A DNA stretch of 37,586 bases from Chara braunii (taxonomy: Eukaryota > Streptophyta > Charophyceae > Charales > Characeae). The stretch covers positions 1,586,399 through 1,623,984 of the forward strand of contig BFEA01000039.1 in NCBI GenBank assembly GCA_003427395.1. The letters are read 5' to 3'. A program made the position numbers and the translations under genes. A model generated the notes under the pieces. It saw only the letters and a list, made by a program, of their open reading frames with translations, did no database searches and was not told the origin of the DNA. Shown here piece by piece: positions 10,106-19,440 of the stretch. Each line of letters opens with the position of its first letter. Position 1 is the stretch's first letter.

Positions 10106-10921
10106 CTATTCTCGTTCCCTCTGGCCATTCGGTTTATGGTGCCGGTTTATGAAATCAATTATTAGACCTCGGTCGATGCCTATCAACACTCCGTAAGGAA
10201 TCCACGGTCTAGGCAAGTCTTCAAAAACCCTGATTTCGGTGCTCCAAGCGACTTCTTTCTTTAAGGAAAGGAGCCTATCCTTCTCGACCTCTACCACTTC
10301 TCTCGCTCTTTGCCAACAACATCCGTACACTAAATCTTCCGACCTCTCCGTTAGTAAGTAAATGCCTACGTCTCTTACCTCAGTCCCTAGGAAGCGCGCG
10401 GTCATAACATAGAGGCGGCTTAGTTCCCATGCGTTGTCGACCATCTCATAGGCCTCCACCTCATACGGAAACTCCTCCCTTCTTCCTAGGGTACTCAAGG
10501 ATGCACACACCGCATCAAACTTCTCTTGCGGCGGTCGGTTCCCAGCGATGATCTTGTTATCCCACTCCTCAAGTTTCTCTGCAGACTTCGTATGCCTTAC
10601 TCGTTCATGGCCCAACATTTTTTTAGCCACGCCCGCCTAACACAACCGGACTCGTTCCCTGACCAGACGACAGTATTTTCTCCCAGAGGTCCCTAGTCTT
10701 TCCACCTTCAGTAGATATCTGATCTCGGTTTGGTTGGTAATTACCCTCAAAGTCGACTCCCTCATACGATTCAAATAAGGTTGTATGAGTTCAAGCTCTT
10801 CAAACCCAAAAAGATCTATATCAGGAATTCGGAGGGTGGCCTTAACTTTTACCATTCTCTCTTCCACGATAGCCCTGAAGGAGAATTGTTCCCTAAGACC
10901 CGATATCCTTACCGACCCCAA
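10106..10921 (-). pseudogene. Pre-gag tandem domain, copy 2
   Basis: This unrecognised protein of about 270 codons is in one frame with a single TAG at 10637-10639 (RLC-stop-AGVA; Trp to stop by one transition is plausible). The N-terminal part has the DIDLFGFE motif matching TDLFGVE of copy 1. The linker has CRLVRER, matching RRLVRER of copy 1. The C-terminal part (10630-10106) has FPYE, RLYVMTAR, RDVGIYLL, GCCWQRA (10304-10318), EKDRL, WST and LPRPW. The apparent start (TTG at 10921) overlaps the end of copy 3 by 13 bases in another frame. This is the best-preserved copy of the array. Confidence 0.65.
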
Positions 10922-11328
10922 CTCCTTGCTCTGAGCGCCATATTAATTAAAGGCTCCCAGTTCTTGCCGTCAGTAAAACTATCAGGTAGAATAGGTTTTG
11001 GAACCTCATAGAATAGGACCGGTGATGAGTCACTGATTACTTTCTCCCCTCTCCTTTCTAATTCCTTCCTTTCCTGGTTGATGACGGTTTTAATCCAGTT
11101 TCTAAGCGACTCTCGATCAGTTCCTCTCTCTCTCAATAGAGGTATATAGGGCCTAATGTCGTACTCCCCTGTATCAAGGTGTTTTACCACAAGGACGTAG
11201 GCTTTCCCAGGAGCGTGGCGTTCCTCCAACGATATACAACTTTCTATTTTGTAAGGAAACGCCCCCCCGCTAGTAATAGGGACTAAGGCGTCTAGGGCCG
11301 GTGTGACCCTAGGGCAATAACCTGACAT
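10909..11328 (-). CDS. Pre-gag tandem domain, copy 3 (C-terminal part)
   Basis: This 139-residue open frame starts at an ATG (11326-11328) and has no internal stop. It is related to copies 1 and 2 but more diverged. Visible blocks, in order, are AFPYKIES, KAYVLVVKHLDTGEYDIRPYIPLLRERG, then an INQERKELERRG helix at the position of the EK-R-L helix, and VPKPILP at the position of GIPSP/LPRPW. It lacks CWQRA and WST, and I see no DLFG-type part upstream. Either this copy was always shorter or its N-terminal part was replaced. No known family is recognised. Confidence 0.55.
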   Translation of the reverse strand: MSGYCPRVTPALDALVPITSGGAFPYKIESCISLEERHAPGKAYVLVVKHLDTGEYDIRPYIPLLRERGTDRESLRNWIKTVINQERKELERRGEKVISDSSPVLFYEVPKPILPDSFTDGKNWEPLINMALRARSWGR

Positions 11329-11374
11329 TTTCCATTCTGTATCCTCTTATCGTTACCCTTCTGCGTCACCGAGG

Positions 11375-13068
11375 TCACTCTAGGCCCATCCAGATCCCCA
11401 GTCCTAGCCATTGTCCCTCGACATAATCTTCTATTTCACTGGCGCTCCTGAAGTACCCCTCTCTTTCCTCAGGGAAATCTCCGACGTCTTCCCACTCTTC
11501 ACGAATGTCTTCCCTTAATCGTTCCCACTCGGCTAGATCCCAATTTTCTTCCCCGTACTCCACGTCTTCGTCGTTTACGGCCTATGTCCCTTCGAAGTAT
11601 GTCCGGAGTTCGAAGAACCCAATGAGTGACCCTTCCCTAACCGACGAGTCGTATCCTGGAGTTCCGTATAACTCGTCTATACCAGCTAGGTGGCTCGACG
11701 GCTACCTCAGGGCTCTATCCAAAGCAGTCCAGAACTCGGCCGGTTGATCAAACCTCGGCGCTTCTCTGAGACCTCTAGGTGAGATAGCTCTAATTAGCTC
11801 CACCAATTCTAAAGCCGACTCCCCGAACTTGGACCCTTCAAAGCTTGTTCGGGTTGGGGCAAGAACCCTTCTCTAGCCAGTCGAAGCGAGACCACTACTG
11901 ACCTATATTCCCTGTCATATCAGCGTTCCTTCCCCCTTAGCTTGTCGACCACTTCCTGCAGTATACGTCGCGCTGTTACCTCGTCTGCCCAAGTATGAGA
12001 GTCGAGACTCGGAATTACCCCTAAGACCGGATCCCACCGACTTCGTTCTACAACTTGGAAAACTATGTCCGCTAGATCGGAAGACTGATAGTAGAGGAAA
12101 CCTCTGACCGCCAATTCTTGGGATTCTGCTATTAGCCTGCCTCTCCTGTCGAACTCACACCCTACCTGGGGCGCGACCAGCAACCAGACCCTCGGCCTCA
12201 ACAGGATAGATCTCCACTCCTTATCTACTTTATCCAAATATCCTCGCCTGACAGCTTGCCCGGGTAAGGTAAATTTCACCCAATCTTCTCCAATGAACTC
12301 GGTTTCCCTATAGTCGAAGTGGCAAAGCTCAACTGGGTGCTCTATCTCGTCGTGAGGCATTTAGTCGTCCGCGGAGCTCCCATCTAAAATCCTGCCCCTG
12401 TCTATCTCCCCACTTGTCTCTGCTCTCCTTACCTCGTCTCTGACCCTGAACACGACTCTGCGCAACTGTCTACGTGTGGGAATCGCTCGGTCTAGATAGT
12501 AAGTAAGTAACCAGGCTAGCTCGACGGCAGTTATCATAAACCGTGTCGCCCTCTGCACTACAGCGAGTAGCCTCTGATGTCTCTCCTCATTGCCAAGGAC
12601 TACTCCTGTGAGGAATCTAGGAACGATAACCGCTCTGACAAACGTAGCTCTAGGGAGCTCCCAGTCGTACGCAAAATGCACCGTGTAGAAGGCTACCGAG
12701 TCGGCTCCGCTCCTCTCCACAAACTCACTGAACACTCTCGCACCGAATCTACGTGCTAATGATGTCAGGCATAAGAGAGTGTGACAACGACGGGCAGTCT
12801 TTATCACTAGATACCTCCACTCCTCCTCTGAGAGATATAGTCTAACGTTCACTTTTTCGCGAAGAGGTTCGCTAGCCCTGTCCCTTCTAACACATACTCT
12901 AGGCTCCGCCTCAATTCTCACCCACAGGAAGACGCCCTCGCGTATGACTAGACCTCCCTGTTCAGACGGCCTATACTTGCTCGATCCTTCCAAAGGAAGA
13001 CTAATGACGTCACAGAAGCCGCTTCGTTCAACGAAATGTACTTGAGACTCCGATTCGATGTAAACCAT
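11375..13068 (-). pseudogene. Long pre-gag ORF, about 560 codons, unknown function
   Basis: Two abutting frames (13068-12361, 235 residues; 12360-11920, 146 residues) are the same frame, separated only by a TAA at 12361-12363. Beyond the TGA at 11920-11922 that frame continues in convincing protein-like sequence for about 30 codons. It then shifts by one base near 11835 and runs, through TAG codons at 11702-11704 and 11582-11584, to the TGA at 11375-11377. The last 60 residues are very acidic (Glu/Asp/Trp-rich). Around residue 120-190 of the first part, WELPRATF and VQRAT resemble the WELSRLYV and CWQRA blocks of copy 2, so it may hold a fourth, distant copy. The ATG at 13066-13068 is the first in frame after an upstream stop. 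Function unknown. Confidence 0.55.
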
Positions 13069-14411
13069 TCCTAAGCAAAAATAAAAGACGGTTCTCTCTC
13101 AGTATGTCACTCCCTGTGCTACTCTCAGACTGTTGAGCTCACAGACCCCCACGACAGGCCTCCTCTGATCACCCCTGTATCCCTTCAAGACGTCAACAGG
13201 CCTAGAAGAGAACCGCCCTCTAGCGTATCTCTCCCTACCCTCGTGTCAAGAAGGAGGTTGGATCAATGTGCCATCGTCGCTGGCCTACCTTCCCTGTCGT
13301 GACCTGAGCACGAGCCGACCAACTCATGTGCTCTAGGGTGGACCGAAGTCACACGCTAATAGGGAGGTGGTGTCTCACTCGTGCATCCTCACTCTTATCC
13401 ATGCCTCTACTCGACCCACCTCAGGGATGGTCTCACATCCCGACTCGTGATCCCCCCTGCTATCCATCAGAATCGACTAGCCTGTCTAGTCCCCGCCCAA
13501 CTCCTTGCAAATTCGGGGCGCTTCTCCCCTCCCCTTCAGTCCCTTCAAGTATTCCCCTGCTCACGATTCTCTCTCTTAGATTCAATATCTGGGTGGACTG
13601 ACCAAAGGGTACGGAAAATCAGAATGATATCCCTCGATCACAAGGAAGGCAACAGGAATGAAATGCATGAAAGATGAGAAGAAAAGCAGGAATCAACGAA
13701 ACCACGAAATGCAGAAATCACAATCTCACCATTGAACGTCGATCATAGGTCGATGGGGGTGTCGTCTGCCCGCTCGTGCCCGTACTGTCCAATGTCTCAC
13801 TTGGGCATTCAGACCACTGGCCAACTGCTTAGCCTCCTCCGTCTTCGCTGTCCCAGTCACATCCCTGTCCTGCTCCTCTCACATCCCCGCGGTTACAGGC
13901 GGACCGAAGTCCCGAGAGGCAGCCTTCCCCGGCAACGGCGCCACTGTCGACCGGTAGAAGGGGTCTGCCGACACGCCGTCCGAACCCTATGCCTCGCGCC
14001 ACGTCTGTCACCCGCGGAAGGGTCGGTCGGGGCTCCTGTAACCTGCACAAAACTTGTCAGTCCACATCAACAAATACAAGTACCGTAGACGACCGTGACC
14101 AATGCGAGAAGGAACTCATGAAACACTGTCTGGCATAAATAAAAGAAGTAGCTGCATTCAGTCCAAAACAATGGGATGTGAAACACTCGTTCCGGCCTCA
14201 GCCGTACACCTCGCTCCTCTGTCTGGGAAGTCCGTCTGAGTCCCTACGGACCTAGTCAACAAACGTCGCCTAATCCTCCTCCCGATTGGGTGTCGCCTAT
14301 ACCGTGCACGTCGATCCCAAGGGACTGTGCTCGAACTCTCAGTGTCGGAAGTAGCCTCCCTCGCCCATCGGGGCCAAAGCTCCAGATCCACCGTGACCAT
14401 AGTTCGGGTGT
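13069..14411 (-). other. Leader region upstream of the pre-gag ORFs
   Basis: I see no convincing gene here. The region is moderately GC-rich and C-rich on the plus strand, with an A-rich patch at 13613-13720. Short open frames exist on both strands but have no family features. The 5' LTR end and primer-binding site probably lie here or in the gap, but I could not find a match to a tRNA 3' end. Confidence 0.4.
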
Positions 14412-14575
14412 ACCCCTTCGGAAAGCTACTCCACGAAAGTCCCTCTTCGGAAAGCCTGCTTCCTGAAAGTACCGCTCGAGAAGCCCCCTTCGGACGTACC
14501 CCTTCGGAAAGCCCACTTCGCGAAAGTACCCCTTCGGAAAGCCTGCTTCACGAAAGTACCCGCTCGAGAAGCCCC
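14412..14575. repeat. 30-bp minisatellite interrupted by the assembly gap
   Basis: Tandem degenerate copies have the consensus CTTCGGAAAGCCTGCTTCACGAAAGTACCC. Each 30-bp unit is itself two related 15-bp halves (CTTCGGAAAGCC.. and CTTCACGAAAGTACC..). A variant half, CGCTCGAGAAGCCCC, recurs. At least five units are visible before the sequence runs into Ns. Because 30 is a multiple of three, every frame is open and encodes a ten-residue periodic peptide, for example GFPKGYFREA on the minus strand. Confidence 0.9.
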
Positions 14576-15375
14576 NNNNNNNNNNNNNNNNNNNNNNNNN
14601 NNNNNNNNNNNNNNNNNNNNNNNNNNNNNNNNNNNNNNNNNNNNNNNNNNNNNNNNNNNNNNNNNNNNNNNNNNNNNNNNNNNNNNNNNNNNNNNNNNNN
14701 NNNNNNNNNNNNNNNNNNNNNNNNNNNNNNNNNNNNNNNNNNNNNNNNNNNNNNNNNNNNNNNNNNNNNNNNNNNNNNNNNNNNNNNNNNNNNNNNNNNN
14801 NNNNNNNNNNNNNNNNNNNNNNNNNNNNNNNNNNNNNNNNNNNNNNNNNNNNNNNNNNNNNNNNNNNNNNNNNNNNNNNNNNNNNNNNNNNNNNNNNNNN
14901 NNNNNNNNNNNNNNNNNNNNNNNNNNNNNNNNNNNNNNNNNNNNNNNNNNNNNNNNNNNNNNNNNNNNNNNNNNNNNNNNNNNNNNNNNNNNNNNNNNNN
15001 NNNNNNNNNNNNNNNNNNNNNNNNNNNNNNNNNNNNNNNNNNNNNNNNNNNNNNNNNNNNNNNNNNNNNNNNNNNNNNNNNNNNNNNNNNNNNNNNNNNN
15101 NNNNNNNNNNNNNNNNNNNNNNNNNNNNNNNNNNNNNNNNNNNNNNNNNNNNNNNNNNNNNNNNNNNNNNNNNNNNNNNNNNNNNNNNNNNNNNNNNNNN
15201 NNNNNNNNNNNNNNNNNNNNNNNNNNNNNNNNNNNNNNNNNNNNNNNNNNNNNNNNNNNNNNNNNNNNNNNNNNNNNNNNNNNNNNNNNNNNNNNNNNNN
15301 NNNNNNNNNNNNNNNNNNNNNNNNNNNNNNNNNNNNNNNNNNNNNNNNNNNNNNNNNNNNNNNNNNNNNNNNNNN
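14576..15375. other. Assembly gap (800 N)
   Basis: There are exactly 800 undetermined bases. The gap starts inside the minisatellite and ends at the first visible base of the 5' LTR copy. Reading frames reported across it are artefacts. Confidence 1.
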
Positions 15376-15953
15376 GACTCAGTCTGGTGTCCCAATCGGT
15401 GCCCAACAGCTCAGTTCGATCCCGGGTCCCAATCTGCATCCGAGAGGTCTTCTCAATCCGCTGTCCCAACCAGCGTCCAAGTGCCCGGTCCGGCTCGGTA
15501 TCCCAATCCGTGCCCAAAAGTCCCACTTCACTTGATGAGCCACGTCCAGCCAAGAGGGCAGTTCATTCCGGCGATCCGAAGGCGTGCCCAAAAGTGTCGC
15601 CTTGAGTGATACTCGGGTGCCACAGATCGCCCGTACCTGGTCTGTGTCTGATGCCCGATTCAAAATGCCCCAGCCAAGCGCTAACGTGTGCGCTGGCGCG
15701 AACTGGCTCAGGTGCCCGCCTACCCTTTGGATCCCCCTGCTGTCCCTGATGTGCAGCGCGTAAGAAAGCGCCCCGGGCGCACGGCACCTTACCTGCTCCG
15801 ACTAGGAGTGCGCTGGTGCGTGCGCGGCTTCCTGCCCGTCCTGGCCCATCCCACACAAGTGCTCGCAGGTGCCCACGATTGCCCTCACATGAGCGCACGC
15901 ATGCGTGGTAGCTCCGCAACTCATCCCCCCTTGGCGCGGGTGCGCGCAGATAC

Positions 15954-16003
<50 letters not shown>

Positions 16004-17442
16004 GTGACGCGTTGGCGATCCACCTACGCGCGCGTCATAGTGCACTCGCACGCCCCCCCCCTTCGCTGTCAGCGTGTGCAGGCACACCGGTGCGCGAGAA
16101 TGTGCGTGTGTGTGTACGTGGATCTGCGCACATGTGCACGCGGGTCCACGGAAGTGTTTGCGAGGGTGCGCGCGGGTCCGTGGAAGTGTCCCCGAGAGAG
16201 CGCGCTGATGTGCACAGGTATGCGCGCGTGTGCGCGGGAGTGTGCGTGCGTGTGCACGTGGATGTGCACGTGTGTGCGCGCGGGTCCGCGGAAGTGTTCG
16301 CGAGGGTGCGCGCGGGTCCACGAAAGTGTCCCCGAGGGAGCGCGCTGATGTGCACAGGTATGCGCGCGTGTGCATGCGGGTGTGCGGAAGTGTGCGCGTG
16401 TGTGCGCTCGGGCGCGCGCAGGTCTCCGCGCGCGTGTGTGGGTGCTCCCCTCTACTCCGTCCAGCGGAGCTCACGTGCGCCAGGGTGCGCGAGCTCCTGC
16501 GTGGGTGCATGCGAATCTCGAGCGCCCGTCTCCCGGCGCGTCTTGCTCGCCTGTCCTTACTTGCGCTTCTCTCCGCGCGTGTCCCCGTCCCGTTCGTCTG
16601 TATCGTGCGCATGAAGTCTCTGACCGCCTGTCTCCAGCGTGCGAGAAGTCCCCGTGCTCCTCTTCGTGCGTGGCCGAAAGTCCTGTGCGCCTGACTCCGC
16701 ATGTCCCGAATGCCCCATGCCTGGGCCCGGTTGGGCTTAAGTACTCCGCCGGGCCCTTCCCACAAGTGCGTGTGTGTGTGCCACGGCCTCCGGTGCACCG
16801 AGGCTGCGGAACACTTGCAGCGCCTCGGTACCGTGCCTGCGCCTGGGCCTGATTGGGCCTCCGAAAGGCCACTGGCGGACAAGGCCTTCTCGTAGGGAAC
16901 TGGGCCCTCTGCAGCGGCCTGGTACCATGGCTAGTCCCGAGCCTGTCTCAGGCCTGCCTGGGCCTAGGCGGTCCCCACGCAGCCGTGGTGTCGTTCTTAG
17001 GGAAAAATCCAGACGGCCCCGTTAGTGAAAATTGGACCCCTCATTCAATTGGCCTAGCCGGGCCCCGCGTCCTGGCGGGACCGCCCCTTCGGAGGAACAC
17101 TCAACCGGCCCAACGGGTCTCTTGCTCGCAGTGCCGGCCTGCGTCATGGTTAGTGAGTCGCGGCCGGATAAAGTAGGCTCCTTGATCGCAGTGTCGGCCA
17201 GCTTCACGATCGGTGTGTCCCGGTAACGTGAAATAACGTCGAGCATGGTCACCGCCGCCCCGTTCTTCGTCGTGTCGTCCCCCACCGCTTGGTCGGTAAT
17301 TGTTGGTAACCGTGTCGGTCCCAGTGTTGGCCCGCCTCATAGTTGATGAGGCCCAGCCAGGTAGAATACCATTGAGCGAGGGTCTTGTCGCGTGCCCTCG
17401 GAAAGGAAGTAAAGGGCGGCGTAGTATTGGAGCCGCCGGACA
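15376..17442 (-). repeat. 5' LTR (visible part) of the Ty3-type element
   Basis: This is the partner of the repeat at 1-2026. On the minus strand it begins TGTCCGGCGG at 17442. It differs from the other copy by about 5% substitutions, a longer (GT)n run (15957-15998, about 21 units against 8) and about 13 extra bases near 16676. The promoter should lie in its U3 part (high-coordinate side), but I cannot point to a clear TATA box. A 439-codon minus-strand frame (16882-15563) is open only in this copy and consists of Thr/His/Arg/Ala low complexity, so I do not call it a gene. Confidence 0.85.
15957..15998. repeat. (GT)21 microsatellite in the 5' LTR
   Basis: This is an uninterrupted GT dinucleotide run. 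The equivalent position in the 3' LTR (582-598) has about 8 units, so it expanded or contracted after insertion. Confidence 0.95.
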
Positions 17443-17449
17443 CCGGAAC

Positions 17450-18140
17450 GCGGCGTGGGGGACGTAGCCGCTCTCCACACATCGATCCGATCATGCAGAC
17501 CGTGGCTACCAAAAATGCAGCAAAAGAAAGAGAAGAGGGGCGGAAAGGACGAAGAACAAGAAGAAGAATACAATTAGAATGGCGCCAATCCAAAATTACA
17601 GTTACACACCCGATTAAAGGCACCGACTAATCAGAATTTCGTTGCAGCCGCATAAAGAAGTGCGTAAGCAAAAGGCGTCGCGCGGCAAAAGAAAGTCCTA
17701 ATTACAAAATTCCTAAATTCCTATCTAATGCGAAAAAGCAAAAAGCACAAGTGCCGGAGAGAAAGTCCAAAATTCCGAGAGCCATCGGGGCTCGATAAAA
17801 TTCGAAAAGAAAATTTCAAAAAGAACGAAGCAAAATTCCTGCGCGATGTCCGCGCCTAAAAAGTTCCGAAACCGAAACAAAAGAAACGACGTCAACATTT
17901 ATTAATTGCGGGCTTGTCGGTGCGCCAGTCATCCACCCGACCAATCAATAGCCCGTCTCGAGACACACCCAGCTCCGAACTCAGCCATCCGAAAAGAATC
18001 GACGGAAAAGACGAAGAAGCGAGGGTACTGATGCAATTTCCCATCCATCCCAATCTGCCGTAATTGGCCCAACCTTCCCAGCTTAGGACCCTTCATTGCT
18101 ATTGCGCAGAAAGTCGCGCGCTACATTAAGTGGTTCGTCA
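17450..18140. repeat. Dispersed repeat, copy A
   Basis: This sequence aligns, with many substitutions and small indels, to 25430-26075. Shared anchors in order include GCGGCGTGGGGGACG, CATCGATCCG(A/G)TCATGCAG, AATTACAGTTACA, CCTAAATTCCTA, GAAGCGAGGGTA and GCGCAGAAAGT. There is no coding potential. It starts immediately beyond the LTR edge at 17442, so the Ty3 element probably inserted into or beside this repeat. It could be a solo LTR or part of another element; its type is not known. Confidence 0.72.
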
Positions 18141-18580
18141 CAGGCCTCCTGTAATGTTGGAGACATATAACCTGCACGAACGGAGGGGAACCTCACAAAT
18201 CTGCCCGTATGGAAACTTCTTTCCATGTTTTTCAGTTCTCTGGGAGGAGCTATGGGTTCTGTTTTTTTGTGTTTTTTTAAACTTTTATAATTTTTTTTTG
18301 CCTGTTAGTTAAACCACTAGTACATCCAGGCCTCGTTTTGTCGAGGCGGGAAAGGACTGCAGACCAAGCTTTGCCGAAGAGCCAGCGTAACTTTTGCTTT
18401 TGGTTTTGCCTGGCATCACCAGCCTTTTTGGTCCGGTGGCGCCCAGCCTCCGAAGAACGTGGTATAGGTTATGTTGCGCACTACAGGCTGCAAGACCGTG
18501 CCCTAGCTGTGTGTCAGTAGAAGGGCAATAGAAAACGGAAATTGTCTTTTGCTTCGCTGCTAACATTGAGTGAGATCAAG
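18141..18580. other. Non-coding stretch between repeats
   Basis: I see no gene. There is a T-rich run at 18257-18302. An imperfect duplication-like context around CTGGCATCACCAGCC and GGTCCGGTGGCG is weak. Short open frames on both strands have no family features. Confidence 0.4.
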
Positions 18581-18581
18581 C

Positions 18582-18660
18582 AGCCTAGCTCAGTTGGTTA
18601 GGCACACAAATGGCATTCAGGAGGCCGTGGGTTCAATCCCCACTGACCGCCTGGGCATGC
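18582..18660 (+). repeat. tRNA-derived sequence (SINE head or tRNA relic)
   Basis: An exact RNA polymerase III A box, TAGCTCAGTTGG (18586-18597), is followed 32 bases later by a B box, GGTTCAATCCC (18630-18640, one change from the consensus GGTTCGANTCC). The T arm GTGGG-TTCAATC-CCCAC is perfectly paired. The acceptor ends do not pair and the D and anticodon arms are poor, so it is not a working tRNA. This fits the head of a SINE or a decayed tRNA gene. The downstream part contains two small palindromes of the form CCAA(C/T)TGA-GTAGTTGG at 18672 and 18700. Confidence 0.6.
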
Positions 18661-18772
18661 TTAGTGCCAACCAACTGAGGTAGTTGGCTTGCTCGCACCA
18701 ATTGACGTAGTTGGCTGCTTCCCCCCCGCGGTATTGGTAGTGTCTTGGGCCATCACGTGTGTGTGTGTGTCT

Positions 18773-18871
18773 GGGGGGGGGGGGGGGGGGGGGCCATGCC
18801 TGCGGTGTGTGAGTGCTGGCCATAGACATTGGCCATGATGTGTGGGGGGGGGGGGGGGGGGGGGGGGGGGG
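18773..18871. repeat. Two long poly-G tracts around a short spacer
   Basis: G runs of about 21 (18773-18793) and 28 (18844-18871) bases flank a 50-bp spacer. TGTGTGAGTGCTGGCCATAG occurs in the spacer and again just after the second run, so the G run and spacer form a tandem unit. Such runs can form G-quadruplexes and are also prone to sequencing length errors. Confidence 0.9.
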
Positions 18872-19440
18872 TCTGTGGTGTGTGAGTGCTGGCCATAGGC
18901 ACCGCTGTTACAGCCACAGGCAAAATGCACGGTCTTTGTGTTAGCCAGAGGCCACCACCGTCGGCCCCACCGTACTCCCTAACCACCAAGGATAGGGTGG
19001 GGGGCAACATGCATCCCCTTGATTATGGGAGGTGGCTATGCTTGCAGGGGTTCCCTATATGGGCTGAGTAGTAGTGGTAGGTAGGTAGCGAGAGGAAAGT
19101 GGGAGAAGAATATAGCTTAGCTTTTTTTTTTTGAAAAAAAGAAGAGATGTTGAGTGGTGGCCTTAGACACTGTTGTTACTCGGTGGGGTTGGGGGAAGTA
19201 GACGGGAGGTGCAGCTACTGGCAAACGCTATGTCTTTGCAGCGGCCGCCGCCTGCCCCCTACAGAGGCCCAACTCTACCCCTAACCACCATGATTAGGGT
19301 GGGGGCAACATGAATCCCAGTGATTGTGAGATGTAGCTAAGCTTGCAAGGATCCCTTGTATGTAGGGCCTAAAAGTATTGGCTTAGGAGTAGAGATAGGT
19401 CGGTAGTAAAAGGTGAATTTGAAAGAAGAATATCTTAATT
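18872..19440. repeat. Diverged tandem duplication of about 270 bp
   Basis: The unit at about 18880-19125 recurs at about 19150-19437. Shared anchors in order include GGCAAA, GTCTTTG, CCCTAACCACCA-GAT-AGGGTGGGGGCAACATG-ATCCC, GCTTGCA, and a GAAAG-AGAAGAATAT tail. It is non-coding. Confidence 0.7.

Larger units (their letters stand above)
1..17442 (-). mobile_element. Giant Ty3/Gypsy-type LTR retrotransposon, decayed
   Basis: A direct repeat of about 2 kb flanks an internal region whose minus strand encodes, in order, unknown pre-gag frames, Gag with a CCHC knuckle, aspartic protease, reverse transcriptase, RNase H and integrase. Integrase after RNase H is the Ty3/Gypsy (Metaviridae) order. 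The outer edge on the right is 17442. The left outer edge lies outside the window, so the target-site duplication cannot be tested. The element is at least 17.4 kb including 800 Ns, and 5-6 kb of its coding region precedes gag. Single stop codons and a few frameshifts make it non-autonomous. A primer-binding site was not found; it may lie between 13069 and 14412 or in the gap. Confidence 0.88.

Noticed and set aside
8765-13068. Bacterial-style operon of small genes (short overlaps between frames)
   Set aside because: The frames sit between LTRs and gag of a eukaryotic retroelement; overlaps are explained by stops and frameshifts breaking larger ORFs.
14412-14575. CRISPR array
   Set aside because: The repeats are directly adjacent and degenerate with no unique spacers, and the DNA is eukaryotic.
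14256-15553. Open frames of 375-402 codons around 14256-15553
   Set aside because: They run through 800 Ns; only the minisatellite and LTR ends are real sequence.
18582-18660. Functional tRNA gene
   Set aside because: The T arm is good but the acceptor ends do not pair and the D and anticodon arms are poor.
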